Origin: Anseranas semipalmata
Taxonomy: Eukaryota; Chordata; Aves; Anseriformes; Anseranatidae
Direction of reading: 5' to 3'
Assembly (NCBI GenBank): GCA_013399115.1
Contig: VXAA01002199.1
Location: 361,251-425,250 of the forward strand
DNA: 64,000 bases
Translations under genes and position numbers: made by a program
Shown here: positions 45,981-59,199 of the stretch, one piece after another
Layout: each line of letters opens with the position of its first letter
Position numbering within the stretch: position 1 is the stretch's first letter
Notes under the pieces: generated by a model
What the model saw: the letters and a program-made list of their open reading frames with translations, nothing else
Database searches by the model: none
Told to the model about the DNA's origin: nothing

Positions 45981-47472
45981 GGCAGACCCTACATCAACTT
46001 CAGAACTGAAGACTATTGGCCAAATTTTCTAGAAATGTAAATCAGTACAGCCTGAGGCCTTAACTGCTATTTTTCCTTCATTTAGACTGTTACTTTTCTT
46101 TTATAGTTGAGGTCACATCATGCCCCTGACAGCACTGAATGGCAGTGGTTAGAGTAATGGAGCTGATAAGCCCTCTCCCGTCTGTGCCTTCCACAGTTAA
46201 CAGCCATGCTGCATGCATAACACCCAGTGGTTTAATCTGTTTTGTAGCATCTGGCTGCTTGCTCTGTTTTGAGGAATTTCAGGGAAAAGAAGCCCTGAGA
46301 GTAGATCTGAAATAAAAATAAAGAAAGAAGGAAAATCCAAAGCTTTTTTTAGCTTTCTTTCCAGGAGCTGGCCAATTAATCTTCCTATCAAATTCAGACT
46401 TATTTTTATACTTGTGGTTTCTTGTCTGTATCCCACTCCACAAAAGGAATTTGATCTATCTGCCTACGTCTCACTTATATTTAGAGACATGGATCTTAAC
46501 TTTTTTTTTTTGGTGGTGAGATTGGAATCTGGACCTTGATCACAAGTCAGTTGAATGTCTTTCATATCAAGCTCTCTACAGAGGGCCAAGCCATAGCAGC
46601 TCTGCATGAGGGAAGGTGTTAGGAAATGCAGTGAAGGAAGCCCCAGTCCAGCGTGGGAGTAGGCGAGTGGGCTAGAAGATCATTTGTCTTTTCTCCTCTT
46701 GTGTCTTGAGGGGAGTTTTGAATCCCCCAGCTGAAGTTGAAGCTTTGGCCATTCTCTCTTTGTTCTACCGCTTTCTGATTATTTGTTGCTGGGGGTAAAT
46801 ATTTACTAATTAATGTATTTATTCAGAAGAGATCTGGGAAGGGAGGTTCCCATCTGAAGGGAAGCTAGTGAGAGAGAAATATCTCCTGTTATGCTTCCCA
46901 AATTTATTTCATTTTTCCTATGTTAGTATCCAAAAGCAGCTTCTGTCATAGGTCAGAGGGGAAATTCGCCTTGCTGCAATGCATTTTTGTAGCCTGTGTT
47001 CCAAACGTGCTCAGCAGCATTTTGACAGGCAAATTATGGTGGAGTAAGAGAGCTGAGGGGGGATAGCTTGGGAGAAACAGGAAATGCTGGGGGTGGAGGG
47101 GAATTTCCAGCATGGAGACTGTTTTGCCTCTTGTCATGGAAAGGTTTAATCTTTTGGAGCGTAAGTTAGGGGGAGTATTTGAACCTAGACTGGGTAGCAA
47201 TATAGGAGGTAGCTCTTATACAGATTTAGAAAGATGTCAGAAAAGATAGACTTCATACAATAATTATTTTGGGTAGCTAGATATTTTAAAAATGTAACAG
47301 TAATAATATATTTGAATAACATAATACCTAATATTTTTAGTTATGAGTACAATCACCTTAGAATTTTGTTCTATGTTATGGTAGATGTGTTGCATATAAA
47401 TGTTCAATGTTTAATTCTAATCATACACAGTAGATTGAAAATGGGCTTGTGTTATAAGGATGTATAGGAAAA

Positions 47473-47665
47473 TTCAGGTTGAAGAGGACCTAATAAAGTC
47501 TCTAATCCAACCTCTGGCTCAAAGTAGGGTCAACTATGAGGTCAGTAACAAAGCTTCTCAGAGCTTCATCCATTCTTGTCTTCAAAACCTCCAAGTCTGG
47601 AGATGATGCAACCTCTCTGGGCAACCAGCTTTTCCAGCTGAATAAAGTTTCTTCCTTTTTCCCTA
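47473..47665 (-). mobile_element. CR1 LINE fragment (antisense)
   Basis: 'attcaggttgaagaggacct', 'taatccaacctctggctcaaa', 'tcttcaaaacctccaagtct', 'ggagatgatgcaacctctctgg' and 'gaataaagtttcttcc' follow the antisense CR1 3' UTR in order. The sequence type matches the 35249-36350 copy (the 'ctatgaggtcag' block). The 3' octamer tail is eroded and the 5' side truncated. Moderately old. Confidence 0.88.
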
Positions 47666-50600
47666 TGCAGGGCATAAATTGTTTCTTTTAATTATTTAAA
47701 ACTTTCTTTGATTTAATGGATGTTTAGGTAACTGCTGCTTTATTGCTTGTTTTTAACCAACAAATTTTCTCATGCATGCTGATTATCTTAAGTGTGAGCT
47801 ACTGTGCTCTCTTTTCTCCTCTACAGTGAATATATTGAGGAGAGGGCTGGGCATGAGATCTGTTATGTGATGCTTGGTTTACAGACCCCAATCTTTTCTA
47901 AGAATGTATATGGCAATAAAGAACTATACTCACAGAAGCATTCTCACAGAATGGGTTTCTCCCATTGGTGGAAATGGTTTTGGGGCACTTCAGAAAGATT
48001 TCGCTTTTCCTCGCTCAGTCTGCAGGAGGCACACAAGTGGTCTGTCCCTTGCCTCCCATTTTTCAACAGTCCGGGCAAGGTCTTACAGATAGATATTACA
48101 GATGTCTCGCATTCTGAACTTGCCAGCACTAATGTGAAAGCCTTTCATGGGAGTTGAATAATGTCTCAACTTTATCAGCTTCTGAACAAGCCTTTCCTGA
48201 GTCTTTTCACATGGGTCATAGACATACTGGCATACAATAAAACCTAACTGTGAAACTTGGAACAGCTTTCTGATCCTGCTAGAATTAGAAGGCAGTGAGT
48301 CCACCCTGGCTCATCAAGTCAACTTGCCCTCTATGAAGATTTCTCTAGAGCCTGGAGCCACCTTCCTTAGGAGCCCAAATGCTGAGCTCTAAAGATGTCA
48401 TTACATCACATTTCCCCCCACTCTTTTTTTTTTTTTCTTCACCTTTCATGGTGTCCACATCTGGGTCCATCTTCTTTCTGTTTTGCTGTCTTTGCTATAC
48501 CTCATTTTGCCAAAGTCAACGCTTCCATCACTGGAAAGAACTGTGATGCTCTAATGGCTGAAATACTGTGAAAATCTGGGCTAGGGATAAAAAAAAGTTA
48601 GCTGTGATATTTTAGTCATTTGGTGTCTCGGTTGTCTCTCTGAGTGTCTCACTCTCAGAATGACTGTGGATTCATAGCCAGAGATCCAAAAGTTGGCAGT
48701 GCCACTTTTTGCTCTATTTAGAGCTTTCATGATTTAGACAGTGCTATGTAATGTCAAGCAGAGCTTACCAGAACTCCAGTGAGCACAGATGATTAGCTCT
48801 AGAGACGCGTAGTGAGGAGATTCATTGCTACTCCTGTGACTGCCTTGCATAATGCTGAGTGAAACCTTGTTCCTATGAATTACACTTCATGATGCGAGAG
48901 CTTTGTCTAGTGAGTGAGCGAGCTTGGGAATCTCTTCTAATTTCTCTGTATTAGCTGCTGTTAGGAGGCTTAAATGTACTGTAGCAGTAAACTTTTTGTC
49001 TTTGCTGAAAAGAGTTTAAGCATCTAGAAACAGGAAAAGACTAGGAGCAAAAGAGGTATACACTATTCATATAAAGTATATTTATGAAATCTTGCAAGCT
49101 CAGGTTTCATGAGAGACTTGGCCTGGAATAAGCTGGTTTAGAATTGCTATATATAAGCAAATAATAACTGAGCGTTTTGCTGATGCCATGAACTTGCTTG
49201 ACTTGATCTAATATGCTATATTTTAGTTATAATTTTTCTGTGACTTAAAAAAGGGTATGCATTTTTCAGTGAAGTTGTCATTCAGAAACCTTGTGCCTTT
49301 ACAAGCCATTCCATATTTTTGGCTAAGGGTTGTGTGGAGGGTGGATGACACATCAGAACTTGATGATCTACCCTGTACATTCTGTACTTTGAACAAAAAC
49401 TGCAAAAACTTTCTCAGAGATCAAACTACTCCAAGCAGCTATCAACATGATTAAATAGTAATATGCAGTAGTAATAGTATGGATACTCCCTTCCGAACCA
49501 TCTACATGTTACAGATTAAACTAATGTATTTTAGACAAATATTGCACAATGAAGAAGATCTGGAAAGGCTTTTGATTTGGGATCCCCAGACACGCAATTT
49601 ACCTTTGTCCATGAATGCTGGCTGTAAGATTCTGGAACTGTTCCTTACATTGCTCCATTTCTTCTCTTGGTGTGGGAAAGATGTTGACTTCAAACTGAGT
49701 GGCTGAGAAAGACCTTCTGGATTCAGTTTGGAATGATTAAGCTGTACACTCTTCAAGCACCACAGCCTACAATACAAAGTACCAGCACTTCAGCTGGCAT
49801 TTTTGACCAACTCTATGAGCAAGAACATAGACTGTGGACTGCTTCCCCTTAAAGTTGTCCTTTTCTAGGCTTGTGCTGGCACTGAAAAGAGCCTACTTCA
49901 ATAGGAGGGTAGCACTGACTTGCTATGGTGTGTAGCTTATGGAGGCTTGCTTTGCTGCTGCCAGTAAAACATAGTTTTGTGGAAAAATGGTTTCTTTGCA
50001 TTTTTTTTTTTTACACTGTGTCAATATGTTTCTTAAGCAGGTTTAGTAGCATTTGTGTTTTAACAATGTTTTAATGTTACAGCATGAATGAGACAATTGC
50101 AAGAAAAGTGATTCCTGGCTGCTCTCCAACACAAAAGCAAAGCCATAGACACTTCTGAGAAACTCCTGTTGCTATCGGCCAGACCGTGTGGAGAGCTTTC
50201 GCTGTCATCACCTGGGTAAAATGCAGGAAATTTGGTCCAGATGCTGCAGAGGAAAAAGGAGTGCCCAAGAAGCAAAGTGAAATATCTCTTTTGAGTCCTG
50301 TCCCTGCAGTCTACATGCTGAAAAAGCAGACTTGCAATCTTCTTGTTGAACCTTAGGCGCTACAACAGCAGTGGGCTCCCAAGACTTGTGCAAACACCCC
50401 TGAGTCTTCTGTTCTCCTTTCTGAGAACCTACTCTTGAGCGTCTCAGTAAAAAGACTAAAATTGCACTAACAAAGCACTAAGAAAGGTAATGGTAGCGAA
50501 AAGGAGAAACTTTAATTCACCCAGTCTTTGTGGTTCCTGGCAAAATACATACACACTGAATTTATAAATTAGTTAGGACTTTCCTTTCTCATTTCTGATT

Positions 50601-51764
50601 TTAGCATGATCAGGTCATGTTTAATCTGGATTTGACAAAATGAGTAAATCACAACTTCAGAACGCATAGTGCCACAGTGAAAATGTCTCTTCTAGAGATC
50701 TGTAAACAAGAGGCTGAAAAGAACTGATTACAGACATCTTTTTGAGATACAGTACTAATCCTAAACAAGTAATATTCATAATAAGAGAATATTTATGACT
50801 ATCTACCTGTATCAGTTGTGAACTGGGGTTAGGAAAAAGATATTCTACCAAGATGGTATAAATTGCTCCTAATTATAAAGCCAGTATGAACAAATTGGTT
50901 TGGAAAAGTTAAGGAGAAGCTCAGATTTTCCTTTCCAACTTAGTCTAGAGTCTCTTGATCTAAGGGGAACTAAAGGTTTTTTGCTTTACTCCAATTTCTT
51001 CCTTTCCAGGAATGCCCTGTCCTAAAGTATTCAACAGGAAAGAGGTCAACTTTTGCAGAGAATTCGGGCAACTTTGTATGGAAACTATTTAAAAAAAATC
51101 TAGAAAACAGAATGGACATTGAACATCTAGAATTAACGAGATAGATAAATCTCTGATTCTTCAGTCTCACTTAAACCTTCTGAAGAAATGTCTCATATTT
51201 GTTTAAAAAAAAAAAGGCAGATTTTTTCTAGGCTTTTTCTTTAAGAGCTGATTTAAAAAAAAAAGTGGTGGGGGGGCAAATGAATATGACTAATGGCTGA
51301 AACACTGTGAGAAGGCTTTTCTTTGCTCACTGATGGTGGCAATAAAATCCTAAACCAACTTTTTTCCAGTGCTCTACAAAAAGCTGGACCTGTTGAATTT
51401 TCTAACAGCTTCTGAGGTCTAGAAAATTCTGATAACTGCCTTCTTGCTATCAGTGGAAACTTCTTGAAATACTTTACTCATGGGGATTTTTGTACAATCC
51501 AAGGTGATTGTTCAGCTGAACAAGGAGAGCATGAATAATGCCGGTTTGAATATGTCTTTAAATCTGTGTGTAATGGCTTCTGAATACATTCATGCTTTCC
51601 TGATAACCACTCTATAAACTTCTGAAAACATCTGGTCTTTTCAATACTTCTTACAGATGGTGATCTGTACACTTGTTGCTGTCTACCTTCTCCTTCATGT
51701 AATGTTTTAGATTATTCACATTACATCTTTGGACTATTCTTCATTTGTTTACTTTAAAACAGGC

Positions 51765-51826
51765 TAGTACTCTTAGAAATGGGAACTACTTTAGGACTCT
51801 TAGTACTCTTAGAAATGGGAACTACT
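51765..51826. repeat. Imperfect tandem duplication, 36-bp period
   Basis: A 26-bp segment beginning tagtactcttagaaatggg at 51765 recurs exactly at 51801, separated by 10 bp. The exact identity suggests a recent slippage or patch duplication. It makes a repeated VVPISKST in a minus-strand frame, which I do not believe is coding. Confidence 0.9.
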
Positions 51827-52080
51827 AATGTCGTTTCGCCTCTTATGTTTGGCAAACAATCTCTTCCCCATTGCTTTTGAATACAGTAATGGTTCATGTG
51901 GCTGTCTTCATTTGTCTTCAACTTCTTACAACATATGAACAACATTTTTCATAATTATTTTGCAGCACCAGTTACAGCTATGCTTTTCTATAACTTTTCA
52001 TTGTTTTTGTACAGCTTTCTTAGGGAACTCAAGGCACTGTTTTATTCTGTATCTCTAAAGGTAGATCTTGCATAGCGCTT

Positions 52081-52094
52081 AAAAAAAAAAAAAA
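52081..52094. repeat. A14 homopolymer
   Basis: Fourteen A followed by gcaacagg and a second short A-run. Confidence 0.9.
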
Positions 52095-52414
52095 GCAACA
52101 GGAAAAAAACACCTCTAAGCAAAATGATGGATTTAAGAACAAAACGTTTTCATGTTTCAACAAGAATCAGCTATACAGGGCTAAACCTACCCCCACATTT
52201 GCCATGACGAAGATTGAGCAAGCACCAGTGTGTAAACTAGAAACTTTGGTTCTTGCAGCCTTTCTGGGAATGTTCATCTAAACCTCTATTGATGACTTTA
52301 AGAAAATTTCTTGGGAGAAAGTCACATGGCACAAAACACCTTCCTTACATGTTTGTTTTCTAGGCTGCAGTACTGCAAACATAAATCTGAAAGGCTACTT
52401 ATGTTGTATCACTC

Positions 52415-52434
52415 TTTTTTTTTTTTTTTTTTTT
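52415..52434. repeat. T20 homopolymer
   Basis: Twenty consecutive T. Confidence 0.95.
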
Positions 52435-52645
52435 ATCTCTTTGTAGCTATGGGTAGGCAAAATTGGCTCAACAGGTATTTCAGTTGCTTAAGTGTCTTGG
52501 GAAGAACTTTAGATCTCACAGGAGACAAATCAAGATTTGGTCTCAAGACTGATTTAAGATGTAAGTTAATACTCACCTGCAATAAATAATGCAGAAAGTA
52601 GCACTTAAACATTTTTGAGTAGGGAATAGTTAAAAGTAGTATTAC

Positions 52646-52661
52646 TTTTTTTTTTTTTTTT
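52646..52661. repeat. T16 homopolymer
   Basis: Sixteen consecutive T, 212 bp after the T20 run. Confidence 0.95.
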
Positions 52662-53993
52662 AAATAACTTAAAATGAAAATGCTGTTAAAAGCCTGATTT
52701 CAAAAAGGAAACTGTACAAAGGTTTTGGAAAAATCCAACAAGGCAGTAAAAGATTTTTTTAAAGTGATTGTAAGTGCCAAGTATTTTTTAAAAATGTATG
52801 AAATAGCGTCAGTAATAAGCTCAGGTGTATGTTCCACCTATGTCTTGTCAGGATGAATTCAGGATCAATTGCAGAAGTGTAGCTTGGTCTCCTCATATAA
52901 ATAAAATGTATCTGCTTATGCTAAGCAATGAAAATTGTGTTTTCAGTAGAAAAACAATTACTTTGAGTGAATTTGGAGTATTTTCCTAATTCTTACTAAG
53001 CCATGAGTCAAATGAGCAGAAAAGTTTTAAAGTGCTGAGCTAACTGCTAAGTCTAGGCTTTCTATGGAAATTTTTGCAAGAGAAAAATGGGAGAAGCCCT
53101 AGCTCAGAAGCTGTGTGTGGACCTAGCAAAAACTTAATTCTGTTATCGTATCATTCAAGGCTTAGAAACCCCCATCTCAGAACTGCTTTGTGTGTCATGG
53201 CAATAGATATATTCATTTTGCTCCATTATGCAGAAATGGCAAGAATATTGCACTAAAAAAGAATGAAAGGTTAGGATAAGTGTTACAGAACTGTTAAAAA
53301 TATGTGCCCTTTTTGAAATGTTACACTGTAAAATGATACCTTACCAATGTAAGTCTTCCTGCACTTAGAATGTCATTAAATCTTTAATGGGTAAGGTATT
53401 GGAAAATGGAAAGGAACTATAAACCAAATATAGGTCATTGATAGTAAATGGCAACAGCATCAGACACATTTTTCCTGGAATCACGTTAAATATCATTCTG
53501 TTTTTTCCTTAAACATCAAATGTATCTGTGACTCAACTTGACGTATCAAAGGAAGGATTAAATGCCTTTTGGAATTGTATGAGGATTTTTCAGGAATTAC
53601 TTTTGTAAAGGATCCAATGGGCTTATTTGTTATCTTACAGATGGAAAGCAAGACTTTCCTCTTAAGAGAACAAACTTTTTATTTCCTTTATGAATTATGG
53701 TTTTGGATCTATCCAGATCACCTTAGTCTCCAGCATTGCTATATAAAGGATTCCACACTGCACTTGAGAAAATAAGAGCTAAATATTTCCCTAGTTTAAA
53801 GATTGCTACTTAAATGGAGGGGAGACCCACTGGGCAGGATACTAGTTAACTGGGATTGTTAGTTTATTATTAACACATATTAAGAATATTTCATTCAGTC
53901 TGGCATGGGTTCCTTTAAAATACATGTCACAAAGCATGCTGGAGTTAAGAATGTTCTATGAACTCTCCACTGCCCATCCTAAATCTGTGTGTA

Positions 53994-54286
53994 AATCATA
54001 GAATCATAGAATGGCCTGGGTTGAAAAGGACCTTAAAGATCATCTAGTTTAACCCCCCTGCTCTGGGCAGGGTTGCCAACTACTAGAGCAGGCTGCCCAG
54101 CGCCACATCCAGCCTGGCCTTGAATGCCTCCAGGGATGGGGCATCCACAACCTCTCTGGGCAACCTGTTCCAGTGCCTCACCACCCTCTGAGTGAAAAGC
54201 TTCGTCCTAATATCCAACCTAAATCTCCCCTGTCTTAGTTGGAAACCATTCCCCCTTGTCCTATCACTATCAACATGTGTAATGGT
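53994..54286 (-). mobile_element. CR1 LINE, well-preserved 5'-truncated 3' end (antisense)
   Basis: The + strand begins with two copies of the terminal octamer (aatcatagaatcatagaat). It continues with 'ggcctgggttg', 'ccttaaagatcatctag', 'aacccccctgctctgggc', 'ccagggatggggcatccaca', 'acctctctgggcaacctgtt' and 'ccattcccccttgtcctat'. It is about 290 bp and close to the chicken-type consensus, so it is the youngest-looking insert here. The 10-bp word tgtaaatcat lies at 53990-53999 and again at 54287-54296, right at the truncation point. Confidence 0.96.
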
Positions 54287-55166
54287 TGTAAATCATGGTT
54301 CAAGGATGATAAATTGTTTCTGGAGAACACAAATTTAGGCATTTACCTATTTTTTTTTCTATTGTTTGCTGAAATTGTACCAGGTTTACATATTAATGGC
54401 TAAAGTATCCATGGGGCTTTTTTTTTTCTTCTTGTGAATCTTGAAAGCAACGAAGATACCTGTTGTTGAATGTCTAATGTCATTCCCACCTGTTTCCCTA
54501 AACTCTGACATGAATTGCAGCTATTGAGCTGCACTGCTGATGTAAATTGTTCCTTACCTCTGTTCTCTCTCTGCTATCTTCTCCACTATGCTTGCTTTCC
54601 TCATGTGCATGTGTCAAGTGCCAGGTCATCAAACTGATGCAGGTTTGGGGAGGGGGAATAGGGGAGTGCAGGAGAGGTTGGTTTTCATCTGGATTAGTTC
54701 AGCTGTTGATTTGCTGAGTATCCATGTTCATGTCAAGGAAATGTTTTGTGTATGGAACAGAGTTGCAAGGTCCACTAAAACCAGTGGCAGCAAGTTGTAG
54801 AATAATGGTTGTGAATCTTGTGGAAACCTGATGCCTGATGTTTCTGTATTCTCCCATCTTGACATCTGTTACTGGAGTGTTTTCTTAATCTCCTAAAACA
54901 AACTTAATTCCTGGCTTCCTTAAGTTTTGTTTTTTCCTCTACTCATACACACATCTTGGTCACTGTGACAGAATGGGTTACTGCATCATTTGCATCTTAA
55001 GAAATAAAAAGGAGAGCCAAAACATTTGTTTGTAGCTGGCGAAAGTGTCTATCTGAAACATATACATGCAACAGAAGCATTAAAAGCAGTTTTACAACTG
55101 GGTTTACCATTAAGGTGTTGACCTTTACAAAAGGCAGAAAAGATGCAGCATTTTTTGGACTTCCTC

Positions 55167-55181
55167 TTTTTTTTTTTTTTT
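55167..55181. repeat. T15 homopolymer
   Basis: Fifteen T followed by ctttt. Confidence 0.9.
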
Positions 55182-55715
55182 CTTTTATAACCCTAATGTT
55201 AAACCCAACCAATATTGCCTGAGGCTTCAGTTCTTGATTTAGGGTGAAGGTGCTGGTTAGGGTTCCTAGAATGTCTTACTCCAAGACAGGGAGTATGAAA
55301 AGGCATATAACAGGTAGCTAAAATCAGAGGAGGGCTGGTCTTAATATTCTCCTACAAACACTCCTGAGTCCTGGGACCTTGTGGAGTCTTCAGGTGTCTG
55401 GAAGAGAAGCTATAAATCCATAAGAGTGCCTCTCTTGTTCTCATCCCTCTGTCCCGTCATCAAGAGGGCAGCGTGAAATGGATGAGCAATTACAAGTCAG
55501 TGGTGTCCTTGGCAAAGCTGATGAAAAGAAGCGATGGGATTGGCTCCTAGCCAGCTAATGTCATCGATGTTTTTAAAAATACTACAGAATTTCAAAGTGC
55601 TGAATCTTACAGGAGTGCTTGTCCCACAAGGACCAGAAATGCTGGTTCATTGTGCAGGAACAGGATTATGAGAAGCAAGAAGGAGTATTAACACTTTTTC
55701 ACTTGCATTTTTGTG

Positions 55716-55734
55716 TTTTTTTTTTTTTTTTTTT
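55716..55734. repeat. T19 homopolymer followed by CTTTGCAG
   Basis: Nineteen T run into ctttgcag (ending at 55742), a near-ideal 3' splice site sequence on the + strand. No exon is recognised downstream; the following frame closes at 55822. Confidence 0.9.
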
Positions 55735-58700
55735 CTTTGCAGTCCAGTTTTTGTACTGGAGCAGCAGTTCCCGGTTCATTTATGTGGCAACTAGTATTAA
55801 ACAAGCTGAGGGAAAAGCTTAACATCTCTTCTGTTGTCCTCACTTTTTTCTTCCTCCCAAATGCTAGGGTCTCAAGTCATCCTGCTGTGATGGAAAGCTG
55901 AGTAGCATGTATGATTTCTAGCATCTGTGGACAAGGTTTGATTAAAAAACATGGACTGAACATGCACAGCCCTGCAGAGGGTCCGAGGGATCAGCAGTGG
56001 TCAGGGACTAAGTCTGAGAGATGCAGTTGCTGAGGTCTTCAGCTGTCTGTCTGGAGAGAAGGCATTTCCACACATCAGCCATTTGTTGTGAATGGTGGCA
56101 CACACCTCACCACTGAGTGCCCTGCAGCTCTCGGAGCTGGAGCTGTCACAAAAGCATTTCTTCAAGTATAAAGAGATCGTGTGGTGTATGATGTGCTCCT
56201 GGATGTGGCTGAGGGCTCAGCCTTTCTATGACTTGCAACTGCATTATACCCAGATCAGACAAGGTGCCCGCCTTGTCCTTGAAGCAGGACACTGGAGATG
56301 GAACAGCTCCTGGTAGATAGGTTTTTAGAGGGATTTTATCAAAATACCTCACAATAGTTGGGATGTTTTAATAACTTCTTTGTAAAATTATTGTAAATTG
56401 TAAAATCACATTTTAAGCCCTCTTTCCTTACCACTTAAACACAGGAGAGCAATTTATTTTTATTTTTCTGCAAATGGTACAAAAGCATCAATGTAGTTCA
56501 GGTAGGGCTTTTTTTGAGCAGTTTCTCATAGGTAAAGGTGCTTTCCCAATATTCACAGGCAGAGAGAATTAAAGAGCCCTTGTTTCATTAATAAATGCAA
56601 AACACTCTAACCTGACCTTTTCTTGTTACACAGAGCAATTTAATCTAAATGCAAATAAAAATGTGCATTGAACATTTCAGAAACCAACTGGTGAAAATTA
56701 ACACAGAAAAATTCCAGATGACAAACAGCAGTTAGCAGCTAATACTACTGCTAAAACAGCACTGAGACACTGCACTCTCTGCGTATTTATCCCTACCTGA
56801 ATAGTAGTTTATACCATGAGAAGCATAGCTTGTGCACGCTAAACCACTGTGATCAAACAAAGAACTGCAGGACAAAAAAGGCCTTGACTGTCATTGTATG
56901 AACAGGATTGCCTGAAGCTCTGCTTCGAACACAAGTGCCTGTAAAAATGGTACTCAGTTTTGAGGGCTGTCGCATGCCATCCGTACAGTTGCAGGATAAG
57001 CAGCCATACATGGGAGCTCTGTTGTGCCCTAATGCATCCTGTGCATGGCTGGGCCTGTGCTCCTAGGGTGGAAATCATCACTGATGAGACAAGCAGCATT
57101 TCCTTTCTGTCTTTTGCAGGTGACAAATTGAATGGGCCAAGGATATCACGGATTTACTGGGGGATCAGGAGACACCTTAGAAGTTGAAAGTAGCCTAGGG
57201 CCGCAAAAATTCTTTCTCCCCACTCCCATATTTTCTTTGGGTGTCTGTTAGTGTTGTGGAGATCTGCTCTGGTACTCTTTGCTGGCTGCTATTGAGATTG
57301 GCTGGTTTAATAGATTTTTCTAATTCCTGTATCAATCAGAGGGGCTAAAAGTAATAAGTATCTGAGAAACTCAATGCATGTTTTTATTTGCAATTCAGGG
57401 TGACGCAAAGGTTCTCTCAAAGGGAGCCTCAGCAGTCTGCATTTTGGAAATTTGTTTTGTCCATTAGAATCTAACAAGAACCGATGCAACAGCATCCATG
57501 CTACTGATAAATGTAACTTAGCTTTTGGAAGGAGTAATTTAGAACATATGAGAAGTGGAAACTGAAATCACAATGCAGCGACTTCTGTTTTGTGTTGCCC
57601 TTTATTCTAGAAGCATTTGAATTGAGCATCAATGTTTTCTTATTCAAGACTTATGGAAGGTCATTTTTCATTGAAAACATGGCCCCAGAAATTCCAGACA
57701 CCACCTAAGGTGACTAGCAGTGAGCAAAAAAAAAATTATTTGGGAGCCACTAAACCAGTTAACGGCTTGGAGTGTTTGATTTCAGGTATTGGGCTTACCA
57801 GCTGTAAAAATGGTTGAGCTGAGCTATAATACTCTTCATGGTTTATTTTCCTCTCTCTATGAAAGCATTGAAAGCAAAATACACATCCAAATGATCACCC
57901 GGATCCTGCAAAAGGAGTTAGACTTTTTCCTGTAAATAGGCACCTCCTGATGTGGCTGTTACAGGTGACTTCTCCCCCCACACCCCAAAAGGTTGTATCA
58001 AAGATCCCTTTATAGAGGAGACCACATGTAATACAGGGAAACATTCCTGCTCTCTAGCCCTCCTGCTTTACGGTGTCTGTAAACAAACATTAGCTTAGAT
58101 CAGAGAGTGTGGACACAAGATAACCCCTTCTGCAAACAGTGTGTGACTTCTAAAGCTAACACAGCAAATACGTTCTCTCTCCCTGGCCCCTTTGCCCAGG
58201 AGAAGGGAGTCTCCTCATAACTCAGCAGTCAAAGGACTCTTTGATGTGTCTGAGTCTCTGTGCTAAGACCCCTGCTCAGTGACACGGGAACATTTAGAAG
58301 CTCTAGCTTCCTGAGGTTGAAGCATTGGGTCAGGCCAAGACATCATTTGCTAAGTTTGCCAAGACCGTGTCTGATCTTGGAGTGCCTGTGGAACACCCAA
58401 AATAGTGCATCTGATGCACTGACATGCGTACAGCGCTGGAAGGATGAGTGCCTTTGATTGCATAATGGGGTACTTTGCAGGTTCCCGTGACTCAGAGCAG
58501 ATACTTTCCAAATGTTTGGAGCCTGTTTGTTTAGAAGAAAAAAATTCAAAGCATTTTTCTTTTATAAATCCAAAGGAACATTTCACAATATATTTTTTTT
58601 TTTTAAACCAACTCACAGTGGTATTTTTAATGTGGCCCTGAGCTCCTGATTAACAGCCTAATCCAACTCTTACTAAAGTAAGAGGAGTCTTTGAGCGTCT

Positions 58701-59166
58701 TGAACAGAAAGATATAGCTCAGAAAATGCAAAATTCTTGAATGGGGTATGTTTTTAAAAGGATCCCCATGCTTTATTTATGTATACCTATCTTGCATTTT
58801 GCTTCATGGCAGTTCTTTTTCCTTACCTTTTTGTTCGAGGATCCTTTGGGTATTGGATCTTATGTCCTTACTGCTTTCATTCTTAATTAGGATTTTAAAT
58901 TATGAGGGAATTATGAAAATCCTAGTCCTGAAGTAGGAATCTAAGGTTTGGTACCTTTATCCGTGTATAAGTTACTTACATAAATCAAGAATGTCCTGAT
59001 TTTCCCTGTAGTGTTAATATGCAGAATACAAATGAAATCATGGGGAGAAGTGGAGATTTAACCCAATTAAAAATAATCTATTTGTACAAGCAGACAACTA
59101 GACAACAGTTATTTTTGGGTAAGGCTTTCTAAAATCTCCATGAAGAAAGCGTAGTATGGAGTAGCA

Positions 59167-59199
59167 TAAGTTGTTGTTTAAGTTGTTGTTTAAGTTGTT
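59167..59199. repeat. 12-bp tandem repeat, 2.75 copies
   Basis: The unit taagttgttgtt is repeated exactly at 59167 and 59179, then the first nine bases recur at 59191. It is a small minisatellite-like duplication. Confidence 0.95.

Larger units (their letters stand above)
36351..47472. other. Unique noncoding DNA with scattered simple repeats and hairpins
   Basis: No exon or transposon is recognised in these 11 kb. They contain a (GGT)n run, two perfect inverted repeats (38673-38697 and 38861-38911), a (CT)n/T tract, A19 and T15 homopolymers, and an AT-rich block resembling a conserved element at 42950-43140. Open frames up to 120 codons (44266-44628, 41391-41732) show no domain, and their codon content looks random. 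Confidence 0.5.
47666..53989. other. Unique noncoding DNA
   Basis: A strong acceptor-like pyrimidine tract with CTACAG at 47807-47826 leads into an open frame to 48157, but I find no credible donor and no protein similarity, so I do not call an exon. Otherwise the stretch holds a 36-bp-period duplication (51765-51826) and several homopolymers. No transposon is recognised. Confidence 0.5.

Noticed and set aside
47050..47101. Possible second G-quadruplex on the + strand
   Set aside because: The G-runs are real, but the loops (about 7 and 16 bases) are too long for a canonical motif.
54646..54666. G-rich run near gggg/ggggg/gggg
   Set aside because: Only three runs of three or more G lie close together. 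A fourth is missing without bulges.
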